Position numbers and translations under genes: made by a program
Source: Oceanobacter kriegii DSM 6294
GTDB lineage: Bacteria; Pseudomonadota; Gammaproteobacteria; Pseudomonadales; Oceanobacteraceae
NCBI RefSeq assembly: GCF_000422845.1
Contig: NZ_AUGV01000020.1
Coordinates: 1-64,000, forward strand
Reading direction: 5' to 3'
Length of the DNA stretch: 64,000 bases
Notes under the pieces: generated by a model
Databases searched by the model: none
Told to the model about the DNA's origin: nothing
The model's input: only the letters and a program-made list of their open reading frames with translations
In this document: positions 51,009 to 59,975 of the stretch, piece after piece
Layout: each line of letters begins with the position of its first letter
Numbering within the stretch: position 1 is the first letter of the stretch

Positions 51009-51725
51009 ATGATCACCCGTTTACCACGATGGGCAGAATGCGGGGCCTTTTTGTTAGCCTTCATTGCCGGCTACATCAACGTGGTGGGGCTGCTGGGCTT
51101 CGACCATCAATCCATATCCCACTTATCCGGCACCGCCAGCCAGTTGGCCAGCAGCATCAGTGAGGCACAACCACACGGTTGGCATTTACTGGGCGTGCTT
51201 CTGAGCTTTCTGGTTGGTGCCGTGATTTCCGGTGCGGTACTGGGTAGCAGCGCCTTGCAGCCCGGTAAACCCTATGAATTGCTGCTACTGCTGGAAGGCG
51301 GGTTGCTGCTGTTGTCGATCTGTCTGTTGCAGCAACAATCCGGTTGGGGTCATTTCAGTGCGTCGATGGCCTGTGGTTTGCAAAATGCCCTGGCCACCAC
51401 TTTCAGCGGTGCCATCATCCGCACGACCCATGTTACCGGCATCGTCACCGACCTGGGCATTATGCTGGGCCACTGGTTCCGCAGCGGCCAACTGGACAAG
51501 CGTAAGACACGGTTGTTTGTGCTGATTCTGGCAGGCTTTATCAGCGGCGGTATTCTGGCCACCCGGCTGTTTGATCACTGGCAATTCAATGCCTTGCTGG
51601 TTCCGGCCAGCCTCTGTTTATTGGCTGCACTGGCGTATCGCTTTTCTCTTAAAAAGCCGTTCAAGAAAACCGATCAAGAAACCGCAAATCAGGAAGGGCC
51701 CAGTAAGGAACGGCCATCGCGATAA
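51009..51725 (+). CDS. YoaK/DUF1275 family membrane protein
   Basis: A 238-residue protein with about six membrane segments. Family features: FLLAFIAGYINVVGLLGFDHQSISHLSGTASQLA near the N-terminus and MACGLQNALATTFSGAIIRTTHVTGIVTDLG in the middle. The function of DUF1275 proteins is not established. GGAGG lies 6 bases before the ATG. The polar tail (KKPFKKTDQETANQEGPS) is encoded in DNA that also encodes, on the other strand, the C-terminus of the convergent BASS-type transporter (37-bp overlap). Confidence 0.92.
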   Translation: MITRLPRWAECGAFLLAFIAGYINVVGLLGFDHQSISHLSGTASQLASSISEAQPHGWHLLGVLLSFLVGAVISGAVLGSSALQPGKPYELLLLLEGGLLLLSICLLQQQSGWGHFSASMACGLQNALATTFSGAIIRTTHVTGIVTDLGIMLGHWFRSGQLDKRKTRLFVLILAGFISGGILATRLFDHWQFNALLVPASLCLLAALAYRFSLKKPFKKTDQETANQEGPSKERPSR

Positions 51726-52567
51726 CGCAGCAAGGCAATAAACGCAAAACCCGGGATGTTCATCAGAATGCCGTACATCAGTGGAATCATCGCCAGTTCC
51801 GGGCGTTGCAGAAACGCCATCGCCACCAGAATTGCCGTACCCGCGTTCTGAATCCCCACCTCAACGGCAATGGTTCGGCTGTCCGCCGACGAGCAACCAA
51901 ACTGGCGCGCCATGGTAAGGCCACTGACAAACGCGAACACCGACAGCAACATCACCGCCAGCCCCTTCATCGAAAACAAATCGGCCATGATCGGCAAATG
52001 CGTTCCCATCAAAGCAAGCACCAGCAACATCATAACGATGGTGGACAAGCGCTTGCAGGGTTGCTCAATCCGGTTCGCCAGCGACGTCGCCCAATGACGA
52101 ATCGCCATCCCCACCACCACCGGCACCGCCGTGACCACCAGCAACTGCTTGATGGTTAACGCCAGCGGAAAATCAAACGCCGCCAGCGTGTCGCCGGATG
52201 CATTCAGATAACTGACAAACATCAGCGGCAGCGTGAATGGTACCAACAAACTGGTGACCGCCGTCAGCGCAATACTGAGCGCAACGTTGCCGCCCGCCAG
52301 ATAACTGAACAGGTTCGAGGTCGCACCGCCCGGGCACAACGACAGTAAAAATAGCCCCGCCGCCACCGGGCCATCCAGCCCCAACGCAATAATCAGAATC
52401 AGCGCCAGGCTGGGTAAAAACACCATCTGGGCACCAAAGCCCAGCAACATGGCCTGCGGTGAGCGCAGGATTTCCCGGAAATGCACCAGCCGCAATCCAA
52501 GCCCCATGGCAAACATAATAAATGCCAGCACAATCGGCAGTACTACCTGAGACAACGCTTCCTGCAT
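51689..52567 (-). CDS. Bile acid:sodium symporter (BASS) family protein
   Basis: A 292-residue membrane protein with about nine to ten segments. Typical BASS motifs are FLLSLCPGGATSNLFSYLAGGNVALSIALTAVTSLL and SSADSRTIAVEVGIQNAGTAILVA, including the crossover regions that bind Na+. The longest frame begins at 52648, but GAGGAG 7 bases before the ATG at 52567 (MQEALSQ) fixes the start. In bacteria such proteins carry organic acids or related anions; the substrate is unknown. Its 3' end overlaps the convergent DUF1275 gene. Confidence 0.93.
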   Translation of the reverse strand: MQEALSQVVLPIVLAFIMFAMGLGLRLVHFREILRSPQAMLLGFGAQMVFLPSLALILIIALGLDGPVAAGLFLLSLCPGGATSNLFSYLAGGNVALSIALTAVTSLLVPFTLPLMFVSYLNASGDTLAAFDFPLALTIKQLLVVTAVPVVVGMAIRHWATSLANRIEQPCKRLSTIVMMLLVLALMGTHLPIMADLFSMKGLAVMLLSVFAFVSGLTMARQFGCSSADSRTIAVEVGIQNAGTAILVAMAFLQRPELAMIPLMYGILMNIPGFAFIALLRYRDGRSLLGPS

Positions 52568-52937
52568 CGCTAATCTCCTCAACCAACGGCTCAGGAACCC
52601 TCCTGAACCAACAACAAAACCGACGTTATCGGCCTGACAATACAACACCTGAAGGGCAGCATCTGTGCTGCACGTCCGTGACGACGGATCAACGCCCCGT
52701 TATCCAGAGCGAACACCGGGTTATTCATAGCGCCATTAAGGTTCTATTATCGACCAAAAATCCATCTTTGTCCGCTCGACCAAAGCCGAGCCAACCCAAC
52801 CCAACCCAACACCACCCCGGGCCGTACAACATCAGCCCAAACCGATTCTTTGCAAGCCGTGCAGCACACGTCATGGAAAACGTCATACAAATCGGCCATG
52901 CTCCTAACGGACAATCCGCACAGGGAGCGAGGACAAC
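52568..52937. other. 370-bp intergenic region with a small tandem repeat
   Basis: Lies between divergent BASS and menA genes. It contains four tandem copies of CCAAC (52791-52810). Open frames crossing it have no ribosome sites and unusual composition, and are not called. The menA ribosome site (GAGG, about 5-6 bases before the ATG) is at the right edge. Confidence 0.5.
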
Positions 52938-53810
52938 ATGGTGAAGTACTGGCTGTTGGCGATTCGCCCCAGAACCATTCCTGCATCGGTTGGCCCCGTA
53001 TTGCTGGGCACCGCACTGGCCTCGCAAACCTCAAGCATTCACTGGCCGCTGTTTCTGCTTGCCATGGCCTGCGCCGTGCTGCTGCAAATTGCCGTCAATC
53101 TGGCCAACGACCTGTTCGATGGTCTGGCGGGGATCGATACTGCCGAACGGCTGGGGCCCGCTCGCATGGTCAGCTCCGGGTTTATTTCAGCGTCTGCTAT
53201 GTCGGCCGCTCTGGCGCTGTTTACCCTGGCAGCCATGGCCGCTGGACTGATGTTGGCCGCCATGACCGACTGGGCATTGTTGTGGTTCGGGCTCGCCTGC
53301 ATAGCCGCCGTATTTGCCTACAGCGCAGGGCCTTTACCGTTGGCTTCCGCCGGGCTTGGCGAAGTAGCAGTGCTGGTGTTTTTCGGCTGGGTCGCGGTAA
53401 TGGGCAGCTATTGGCTGCAAACCGGTGAGTTAACACCCACTTCGTTTCTTTATGGCAGCAGCGCTGGGCTGTTCAGCGTGGCGATTCTGCTGGTGAATAA
53501 CCTCAGGGACATTCCCACCGATCAACATACGGGCAAACACACACTAGCAGTTCGGCTGGGTGCAGACCGCACCGTGCAGCTGTATCAGGCCAGTTTGATA
53601 TTGGCGCTGCTGATTCATGTGCTGGTCAGCCTGCCCAATCTGCTGTTGGCCATTGTGCCACCACTGCTGCTGACCAAAGCCGTCACCCGCTTGTCAAAAG
53701 ACATCAGCCATACCCGCGGCCGCGCACTCAACCCCATGCTCGGGCGCACCGCCCAAACCGGGCTGATGTACTGCGTGGTCACCTCGCTGTTACTGATTCC
53801 CTGGAACTGA
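52938..53810 (+). CDS. menA: 1,4-dihydroxy-2-naphthoate polyprenyltransferase
   Basis: Membrane-bound prenyltransferase of menaquinone synthesis, 290 residues, UbiA superfamily. First Asp-rich motif in VNLANDLFDGLAGIDTAER, second in NNLRDIPTDQHTGKHTLAVRLG; the latter form, with TD-x4-GK-TLAVRLG, is characteristic of MenA as opposed to UbiA. Nine hydrophobic segments. No other men genes are nearby. Together with the cytochrome bc1 gene at the right end it suggests that the organism makes menaquinone in addition to ubiquinone. Confidence 0.9.
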   Translation: MVKYWLLAIRPRTIPASVGPVLLGTALASQTSSIHWPLFLLAMACAVLLQIAVNLANDLFDGLAGIDTAERLGPARMVSSGFISASAMSAALALFTLAAMAAGLMLAAMTDWALLWFGLACIAAVFAYSAGPLPLASAGLGEVAVLVFFGWVAVMGSYWLQTGELTPTSFLYGSSAGLFSVAILLVNNLRDIPTDQHTGKHTLAVRLGADRTVQLYQASLILALLIHVLVSLPNLLLAIVPPLLLTKAVTRLSKDISHTRGRALNPMLGRTAQTGLMYCVVTSLLLIPWN

Positions 53811-53943
53811 CTTTTATTTCGTCATTTTCACGCTTTTCAAAGCCCTTGATACCGTCCCACTGGATGAAGGCCGCAGCCGAACCCGCTACAATACCGCCCT
53901 TTGATTTTTCCACGATATTGAATCGCAACGAATCGGTAGCAAC

Positions 53944-56055
53944 ATGACAAACAGCCAACGCAAGATCCTGGTCACCAGCGCGCTCCCATACGCCAACGGC
54001 TCCATCCATTTGGGCCACCTGCTGGAATACATTCAGACCGACATCTGGGTACGTTTCCAGAAATCTCGCGGCCACATGTGCACCTACGTTTGCGCCGACG
54101 ATGCTCACGGCACCGCCATCATGCTGCGCGCCGAGAAAGAAGGCCGCTCTCCGGAAGAACAGATCGCTGCGGTAAAAGCCGAGCACGAAGCCGACTTCGC
54201 CGCCTTCCAGATTGGTTTTGATAACTTCCACAGCACTCACTGTGAAGAAAACCGCGAGCTGTCGTCGCTGATCTACACCCGCCTGCGTGACAAGGGCCAC
54301 ATTGCTGTGCGCTCCATCAAACAGGCATTTGACCCGGAAAAAGAAATCTTCCTGGCCGACCGTTACATCAAGGGTGACTGCCCGAAATGTTCTGCTGCCG
54401 ACCAGTACGGCGACAACTGCGAAGCCTGTGGTGCCACCTACACCCCGGCCGAGCTGAAAAACCCGTACTCCACCATTTCCGGTGCCACTCCGGTTGAGAA
54501 AGAGTCCGAGCACTACTTCTTCAAGCTGCAGGATTTCGACGCTTTCCTGAAAGACTGGACCCGCTCCGGCACCCTGCAGAACGAAATTGCCAACAAGCTG
54601 AACGAATGGCTGGAAGCTGGCCTGCAGGAATGGGACATCTCCCGCGACGCGCCGTACTTCGGTTTTGAAATCCCGGATGCCCCAGGCAAATACTTCTACG
54701 TATGGCTGGATGCACCGATCGGTTACATGGCTTCCTTCAAGAACCTGTGTGACTCCGACAAGGGTCAGGCGGCCGGTCTGAACTTCGACGACTACTGGAA
54801 AGTGGGCTCCGACGCCGAGCTGTACCACTTCATCGGCAAAGACATCGTTAACTTCCACGCGTTGTTCTGGCCTGCGATGCTGAGCGCCTCCGAGTTCCGC
54901 ACTCCAACCGCAGTAAACGCTCACGGCTTCGTGACTGTGAACGGTGCCAAGATGTCCAAGTCCCGCGGTACCTTCATCAAGGCCCGTACTTACCTGAACC
55001 ATCTGAACCCGACTTACCTGCGTTACTACTTCGCCGCCAAGCTGGGCTCCAGCGTGGACGACTTCGATTTGAACCTCGAAGACTTCGTTCAGCGCGCCAA
55101 TACGGATTTGGTCAACAAACTGGTGAACATCGCCAGCCGTACCGCCAACTTCATCAAAAAAGCCGGTGGCAAACTGAGCGACAATTGCGTTGAAGAAGCC
55201 ATGGTGCAGGACTTCATCAATGCCGGTGACCAGATCGCCGCGCACTACGAAGCCCGTGAATTTGGCAAAGCCATGAAAGACATCATGGCACTGGCCGATC
55301 GCGCCAACGAATACATTCAGGAAAAAGCTCCTTGGGCGATGAACAAGGAAGAAGGCCGCGAGCAGGAAGTGATCGACGTTTGCTCTGTTGCCATCAACCT
55401 GTTCCGTCAGCTGATCACCTACCTGGCACCGGTACTGCCGGAAATCGCCGAGAAAACCGCTGAGTTCCTGAACCTCGACGACATGAACTGGGATTCCCGC
55501 AGCAATATCCTGCTGGGCCATGAAATCAACAAGTTCAAGCCGATGCTGGCTCGTGCCGAAATGGACAAGGTGACCGCCATTCTGGAAGAAACCAAAGCCG
55601 AACTGGCGATCGAAAACGGCGAGAAACCTGCTGCCGAAACCAAAGCGGCTGACAGCAAAAAGCAGGAGAAAAAGAAGAAGTCGAAAGGTCCCGAGCTGCG
55701 TGAAGACGGTAACGAAGTGATCGCCGACACCATCGAATTCCCCGACTTCGCCAAAGTCGACCTGCGCGTTGCCCGCATCGTCAAAGCCGACCACGTCGAA
55801 GGCGCCGACAAACTGCTGCAACTGACACTCGACATCGGCAACGGCGAAACCCGTAACGTCTTCTCCGGCATCAAAGCCGCCTACCAGCCAGAAGACCTGG
55901 AAGGCAAACTCACCATCATGGTCGCCAACCTGGCACCACGTAAAATGAAGTTTGGCCTCTCCGAAGGCATGGTACTGGCCGCAGGCCCTGGCGGCTCTGA
56001 AATCTACCTGCTGGAACCAAACGACGGTGCCCAGCCAGGAATGCGAGTCATGTAA
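53944..56055 (+). CDS. metG: Methionyl-tRNA synthetase
   Basis: Class-I synthetase of 703 residues. HIGH motif as HLGH in [19 protein letters not shown], a four-Cys zinc knuckle ([21 protein letters not shown]), KMSKS in [12 protein letters not shown], an anticodon-binding domain (about 400-545), a Lys/Glu-rich linker (about 555-595) and a C-terminal EMAP/Trbp111-like tRNA-binding dimerisation domain ([24 protein letters not shown]). Length equals that of the E. coli-type enzyme plus a slightly longer linker. Strong codon bias. Ends just before an intrinsic terminator. Confidence 0.97.
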   Translation: MTNSQRKILVTSALPYANGSIHLGHLLEYIQTDIWVRFQKSRGHMCTYVCADDAHGTAIMLRAEKEGRSPEEQIAAVKAEHEADFAAFQIGFDNFHSTHCEENRELSSLIYTRLRDKGHIAVRSIKQAFDPEKEIFLADRYIKGDCPKCSAADQYGDNCEACGATYTPAELKNPYSTISGATPVEKESEHYFFKLQDFDAFLKDWTRSGTLQNEIANKLNEWLEAGLQEWDISRDAPYFGFEIPDAPGKYFYVWLDAPIGYMASFKNLCDSDKGQAAGLNFDDYWKVGSDAELYHFIGKDIVNFHALFWPAMLSASEFRTPTAVNAHGFVTVNGAKMSKSRGTFIKARTYLNHLNPTYLRYYFAAKLGSSVDDFDLNLEDFVQRANTDLVNKLVNIASRTANFIKKAGGKLSDNCVEEAMVQDFINAGDQIAAHYEAREFGKAMKDIMALADRANEYIQEKAPWAMNKEEGREQEVIDVCSVAINLFRQLITYLAPVLPEIAEKTAEFLNLDDMNWDSRSNILLGHEINKFKPMLARAEMDKVTAILEETKAELAIENGEKPAAETKAADSKKQEKKKKSKGPELREDGNEVIADTIEFPDFAKVDLRVARIVKADHVEGADKLLQLTLDIGNGETRNVFSGIKAAYQPEDLEGKLTIMVANLAPRKMKFGLSEGMVLAAGPGGSEIYLLEPNDGAQPGMRVM

Positions 56056-56088
56056 GGACGGGTGATGTAATTACCCAAGTGTTAAACG

Positions 56089-56120
56089 CGAAAAAGGCTG
56101 CCAATTGGCAGCCTTTTTCG
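56089..56120 (+). terminator. Intrinsic terminator after metG
   Basis: CGAAAAAGGCTGCC-AATT-GGCAGCCTTTTTCG is a perfect 14-bp stem with a 4-nt loop, followed by TTTT. It starts about 33 bases after the metG stop. Confidence 0.95.
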
Positions 56121-56264
56121 TTTTCAGGGGTATTAATAACCCCCTTCTATCACCCGCTGCACAAAAAACAATCGCTGTGTTTCCGGCCTGAACCTACTAT
56201 CGGTAACCGTGTCCAGAGTTCGTTAACCAATAACAACCAGCAAACTACTTTCCGAGGATGTGCC

Positions 56265-57137
56265 ATGGAACGCGATCATATCGATCCGAAGATTTATGAG
56301 TTGTACGACGAGTATTGCCACAGCGGTATGAGCCGCCGGGATTTTCTGGCCAAGGCTGCGGTGGTAACAGCAGGTGGTGTGGCGATGGCGCAGGCGTTGC
56401 TGCCTAATTACGCCAATGCCGAGGAGGTGTTGTTCACCGATGATCGCATCAAGGCCAGTTACGTTGAGTACGATTCTCCCGGTGGTACGTCAGGCAAGAT
56501 GCGTGGTTATCTGGTGAAGCCCGAGGGCAAGGGGCCATTTCCGGCAGTCTTAGTGGTGCATGAAAACCGCGGTTTGAACCCGTATATCAAGGATGTTGCC
56601 CGCCGGGCTGCGGTGGAAGGTTTTCTTGCTCTGGCGCCGGATGGTTTGTTTCCGGTCGGCGGCTATCCCGGCAATGATGACGAAGGCAAGGTGATGCAGG
56701 CCAATCTGGACCCGGCCAGGCTGTATACCGATATGCTCAACAGTGCCAAATTCATCAAGCAGCATGAGCTGTCTTCCGGCGAGCTTGGGGCCACAGGCTT
56801 CTGCTATGGCGGTGGTGTGGTGAACCAGTTGGCAGTGGATATGGGAACCGGCCTGAACGCTGGCGTGCCGTTTTATGGCCGTGCGCCATCGTTGAATGAC
56901 GTCGCGGCCATCAAGGCTCCCTTGATGGTGCAATACGCCGAGGAAGACCCACGTATCAATGCCATGAAGCCGGACTACGAGGCTGCGTTAACCAAGGCCA
57001 AGGCGGAGTTCGTGATGCATGTGTATCCGGGCACCCGTCACGGCTTCCACAATTATTCCACGCCCCGTTACGACAAGGAGCAGGCGAAAATTGCCTGGCA
57101 GCGTACGGTGGGCTTTTTCAAGGAAAAGCTGGCTTGA
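56265..57137 (+). CDS. TAT-exported dienelactone-hydrolase family protein
   Basis: A 290-residue alpha/beta-hydrolase. The twin-arginine signal SRRDFLAKAAVV (about residues 23-34) followed by a hydrophobic stretch and ANAEE indicates folded export to the periplasm. The catalytic set of dienelactone hydrolases is present: C180 in GFCYGGG, D228 in AEEDPRIN and H259 in TRHGFHN. Resembles YghX-type hydrolases; substrate unknown. The frame is open from 56079, but GAGGA before the ATG at 56265 and the signal peptide fix the start. Its own terminator follows. Confidence 0.92.
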   Translation: MERDHIDPKIYELYDEYCHSGMSRRDFLAKAAVVTAGGVAMAQALLPNYANAEEVLFTDDRIKASYVEYDSPGGTSGKMRGYLVKPEGKGPFPAVLVVHENRGLNPYIKDVARRAAVEGFLALAPDGLFPVGGYPGNDDEGKVMQANLDPARLYTDMLNSAKFIKQHELSSGELGATGFCYGGGVVNQLAVDMGTGLNAGVPFYGRAPSLNDVAAIKAPLMVQYAEEDPRINAMKPDYEAALTKAKAEFVMHVYPGTRHGFHNYSTPRYDKEQAKIAWQRTVGFFKEKLA

Positions 57138-57174
57138 TGCTATAAACAGTTGAGCGACTGTTTACCTACACCGG

Positions 57175-57203
57175 CCAAACACCCGATCTATTCGGGTGTT
57201 TGG
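57175..57203 (+). terminator. Intrinsic terminator after the dienelactone-hydrolase gene
   Basis: CCAAACACCCGA, a 5-nt loop and TCGGGTGTTTGG form a perfect 12-bp stem followed by TTTC. Confidence 0.85.
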
Positions 57204-57210
57204 TTTCAAG

Positions 57211-57285
57211 CTTCTGGCACCTGAACCTCTAGGACCTAAACCTCTAGAAGCCAAGCCACTGTCATTTAAACCTCTGGCACCTAAT
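57211..57285. repeat. Degenerate 15-bp tandem repeat, five units
   Basis: Five contiguous 15-base units share the pattern CCTCTxGxACCTxAA: 57211, 57226, 57241, 57256 and 57271. Units 1, 2 and 5 are most alike, the fourth is the most changed. Read on the plus strand one frame gives the pentapeptide series LAPEP-LGPKP-LEAKP-LSFKP-LAPNL. The last unit overlaps the stop codon of the convergent PhoD-like gene. Confidence 0.8.
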
Positions 57286-59170
57286 CTTCCACCTCAAACA
57301 CTACCCGCTTGCCATCCGCCTGATGCACAATCGCCTGAACGTCTTCGATTTTATCCGCCAGTGCCAGGTCCCCTACTCCACTGTGGTTGTGCAGCACCCG
57401 GCTTTCGCGGCCATTGGGGTGACGGCGTTCGATTTTCATATCTCGGCGTCGGGTGAGGAAGTTCAGCGGTGACTTGCTGCCAAAAATCATCAGGTTTATA
57501 CGGTCGAACCAGGCCAGCAGTTTGTGGGGAAATTCGTTTTTCAAACCGCTGCAGGTGATCTGCAAAATGCGCGGGCTGTGTTTGCGGAAGCGCAGAGTGA
57601 TGTCGTAGGCAAAGGAGTAATGCACATCCCCCGACAAAATAATGAACTGCGGTGGGGTTTTCTTGTGGCGGAAAATATTCAGCATCACATTGGCCGCCCC
57701 CGGATGGGCCATCCAGTTTTCGGCGTCCACCATCAGCGGTTTGCCTACGAAGGTAAATATCCGCTGAATCACTTCGATCAGCTTTACGCCAAAGATAGGG
57801 GCTGGTGATACCAGAATCACCGCTGGCTGGTTAATCAGCTCCTGTTGTAGCTCGCTCAGGCTTTCCCAGTCCATCAGGCCCGAAGGCTTGTTGGCGCTGG
57901 ATTCTGAGCGCCATCGATGGGTACGAGTATCCATCACCACCAGTTTTGGGGTGGTATCCAGATGGTAGTGCCATTCGTCAAACTCCAGCACCCGATCAAC
58001 CAGTTCATCGTGCTGCTGAATGCCTTGTGGCCCAAACCAGTCACGGACCTCGTCCGTCAACTGGCGATATTTCTGCGGCTGATTGCCCCAGCCCTGACAC
58101 AACCAATACGCGATCAGGGCATTGCCGATGATGCGACGGGAAAAGTCGTTGTTGTAGGCGGCTTCTTCCCAGCCACGGGTAAGGTTCCAGTCGTCGGTAA
58201 CGTCGTGGTCGTCAAACATCATGTAGCTGGGGATATGCGCCAGTACGCGTCGCACCTTGCCAAGGCCACGACTGAAACCCTCGATGATCGGCTTCTCGCG
58301 GTCATAACGCGCTGCATGTTGCGCCGGAATACGCTGCCGTCCGGCATCCAGGTCGACCCACTGCCATGGCGTGTCGGACCACACCAGCAAGTACATGGCC
58401 ATCACTTCCGCGAACGACACCAGATGGTTATGAGCGCCATCGGCGGTGAAGATGGGTTTGCGGCCGCCCCGAAACACCATTTTTTCGACCTTTTCGTCGA
58501 CTTCGGGCAGCAGGTGTTCGCGGCCGTAATAACAGTTGGGATGCTCTATCAGGTCTTTCAGATTGGTGGCTTCGGTGCCTTTCCAGTCTTCGTCGTAGAG
58601 GCCCAGCGCCTCAATCACCTGATGAATCGCCACCAGCATTGGGCCTGCGACGTCGTCGGCGTAAATCTGGTCGCCATGCATCATCATCAGGGACGGCCGG
58701 CTACCCGGCTCCAGCAGGCTTTGCTGAACCTGTACGTCAGCCTGAATCAGGGCGTCGTCATTGGGGTAATGAGGTTTGCGGCAAGAACCGTGCAGCATGC
58801 GCTTGATAGTAGGCTGCACCATAAATACCGGCAGCTGCTGACCGTCGTAGCACAACGGCAAGTCGGCCAGCAGCGAGGCATTCTGCTGATCCAGCAGGTC
58901 GTAACACAGTGCTGTATCCACAGGTAAGTCAGCACTGACTTCCAGCAAATGCACCACGCAGCGCTCGCCTACCGGGATCGCTTGATGCTGCTGCGTGCAA
59001 TCGACCAGCTCGCTGGAGTTGGCATCCGTCAGTTGCACGCTTGGCATAGTGCAGTCCCTGGTCACCAGCCACAGCACCAGCCCTGCTGGTGTCGTATGAC
59101 GCAGCATGGGGCCAGCGATAATGGCTGGAATATCAGTGGGTGCAGTTGCAAGCGGTTCAGTCAATGCCAT
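57281..59170 (-). CDS. PhoD-like metallophosphatase
   Basis: A 629-residue protein of the PhoD-like (metallophosphoesterase) superfamily. Metal-binding motifs visible are MMMHGDQIYADD, MMFDDHDVTDDWN and ILSGDVHYSFAY, with LVVMDTRTHRWRS between. The N-terminal about 100 residues form a beta domain (LRHTTPAGLVLWLVTRD) like that of other PhoD-related proteins. There is no signal peptide or TAT motif, so it appears cytoplasmic, unlike classical PhoD. Substrate unknown; phosphodiester or phosphomonoester hydrolysis is inferred from the family. No clear ribosome site precedes the ATG. Confidence 0.88.
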   Translation of the reverse strand: MALTEPLATAPTDIPAIIAGPMLRHTTPAGLVLWLVTRDCTMPSVQLTDANSSELVDCTQQHQAIPVGERCVVHLLEVSADLPVDTALCYDLLDQQNASLLADLPLCYDGQQLPVFMVQPTIKRMLHGSCRKPHYPNDDALIQADVQVQQSLLEPGSRPSLMMMHGDQIYADDVAGPMLVAIHQVIEALGLYDEDWKGTEATNLKDLIEHPNCYYGREHLLPEVDEKVEKMVFRGGRKPIFTADGAHNHLVSFAEVMAMYLLVWSDTPWQWVDLDAGRQRIPAQHAARYDREKPIIEGFSRGLGKVRRVLAHIPSYMMFDDHDVTDDWNLTRGWEEAAYNNDFSRRIIGNALIAYWLCQGWGNQPQKYRQLTDEVRDWFGPQGIQQHDELVDRVLEFDEWHYHLDTTPKLVVMDTRTHRWRSESSANKPSGLMDWESLSELQQELINQPAVILVSPAPIFGVKLIEVIQRIFTFVGKPLMVDAENWMAHPGAANVMLNIFRHKKTPPQFIILSGDVHYSFAYDITLRFRKHSPRILQITCSGLKNEFPHKLLAWFDRINLMIFGSKSPLNFLTRRRDMKIERRHPNGRESRVLHNHSGVGDLALADKIEDVQAIVHQADGKRVVFEVED

Positions 59171-59397
59171 GGGGGCGCGTCAATCGGGAAAAGGATATGG
59201 AAACAAAGCGCGGATTAACGCCGGGTTAATCCATTTCTGCTTCACACGGTGTATTGAAAGATGGTCAGGTATTAGGAGAGGGATATGCCTGACATTGTTC
59301 CCCTGCGCGGCAGAGTTCAGCGACGGCAGGCACTGAAACGCGTACACTGCGCGCTTCAACAGAACCACCCACCAAACGCACCGCTTTCAGGAACACC

Positions 59398-59970
59398 ATG
59401 ACAGACGAAAACCAAACCAACTACCAGAACAACCCGCTGCACGGCGTCGGCCTCAAGCAAATGCTGGAGGAGCTGGTGAGTCACTATGGCTTTCAGATTC
59501 TGTTCGCGTATCTGAACATCAACTGTTTCAAGACCAACCCGACCATTATGGCCAGCGTGAAGTTTTTGAAGAAGACCACCTGGGCGCGTGAAAAGGTCGA
59601 AGTGTTTTATCTGTATCGCTACAAGAACCTGCCGAATCCGTCTTCCGAACAGTTCAAGCAGTCGCCGCGGGATCGGGTGATTCCTGCCCATCAGCAGGTT
59701 GGTGAGCCACAGGAACTGTCGTTGGAAGACGCAGAGCAGGAACAGCAAAAGCGTGAGCGCCGCAGCGCGGCACACAACAAGCGTCCTCATGGCGGCAAGC
59801 CATTCGGTAATCAACGCAATATGGAACGTCGCCGGGTTACGTCCGGGCAGGACGGCCGCACGAGCTCAAGCTATAACTCTAACCGCAGCCCAAATCAGGG
59901 CTCAACAAAGAGCGCGAGCACTGACCCGTGGGCCAATGCTCGCAAGAAAATCCAACAAGACGACGAATAA
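59398..59970 (+). CDS. VF530-family (DUF2132) DNA-binding-like protein with long basic tail
   Basis: A 190-residue protein. Residues about 10-78 ([62 protein letters not shown]) are the VF530 domain, whose fold has been proposed to bind DNA and which is normally almost the whole protein. The remaining about 110 residues are low complexity, rich in Arg, Gln, Ser and Asn, and likely disordered. The stop is only 5 bases from the stop of the convergent chemoreceptor gene. The function is unknown. Confidence 0.85.
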   Translation: MTDENQTNYQNNPLHGVGLKQMLEELVSHYGFQILFAYLNINCFKTNPTIMASVKFLKKTTWAREKVEVFYLYRYKNLPNPSSEQFKQSPRDRVIPAHQQVGEPQELSLEDAEQEQQKRERRSAAHNKRPHGGKPFGNQRNMERRRVTSGQDGRTSSSYNSNRSPNQGSTKSASTDPWANARKKIQQDDE

Positions 59971-59975
59971 CCGCG

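Noticed and set aside
52522-52944. 140-codon plus-strand frame before menA
   Set aside because: It crosses the BASS gene start on the other strand and a CCAAC repeat, has no ribosome site and ends inside menA in another frame.
53779-55821. 680-codon minus-strand open frame inside metG
   Set aside because: It is antisense to the highly biased metG coding sequence, begins and ends without ribosome site or homology, and its composition (F, V, Q, H rich) is what reverse reading of a high-bias gene gives.
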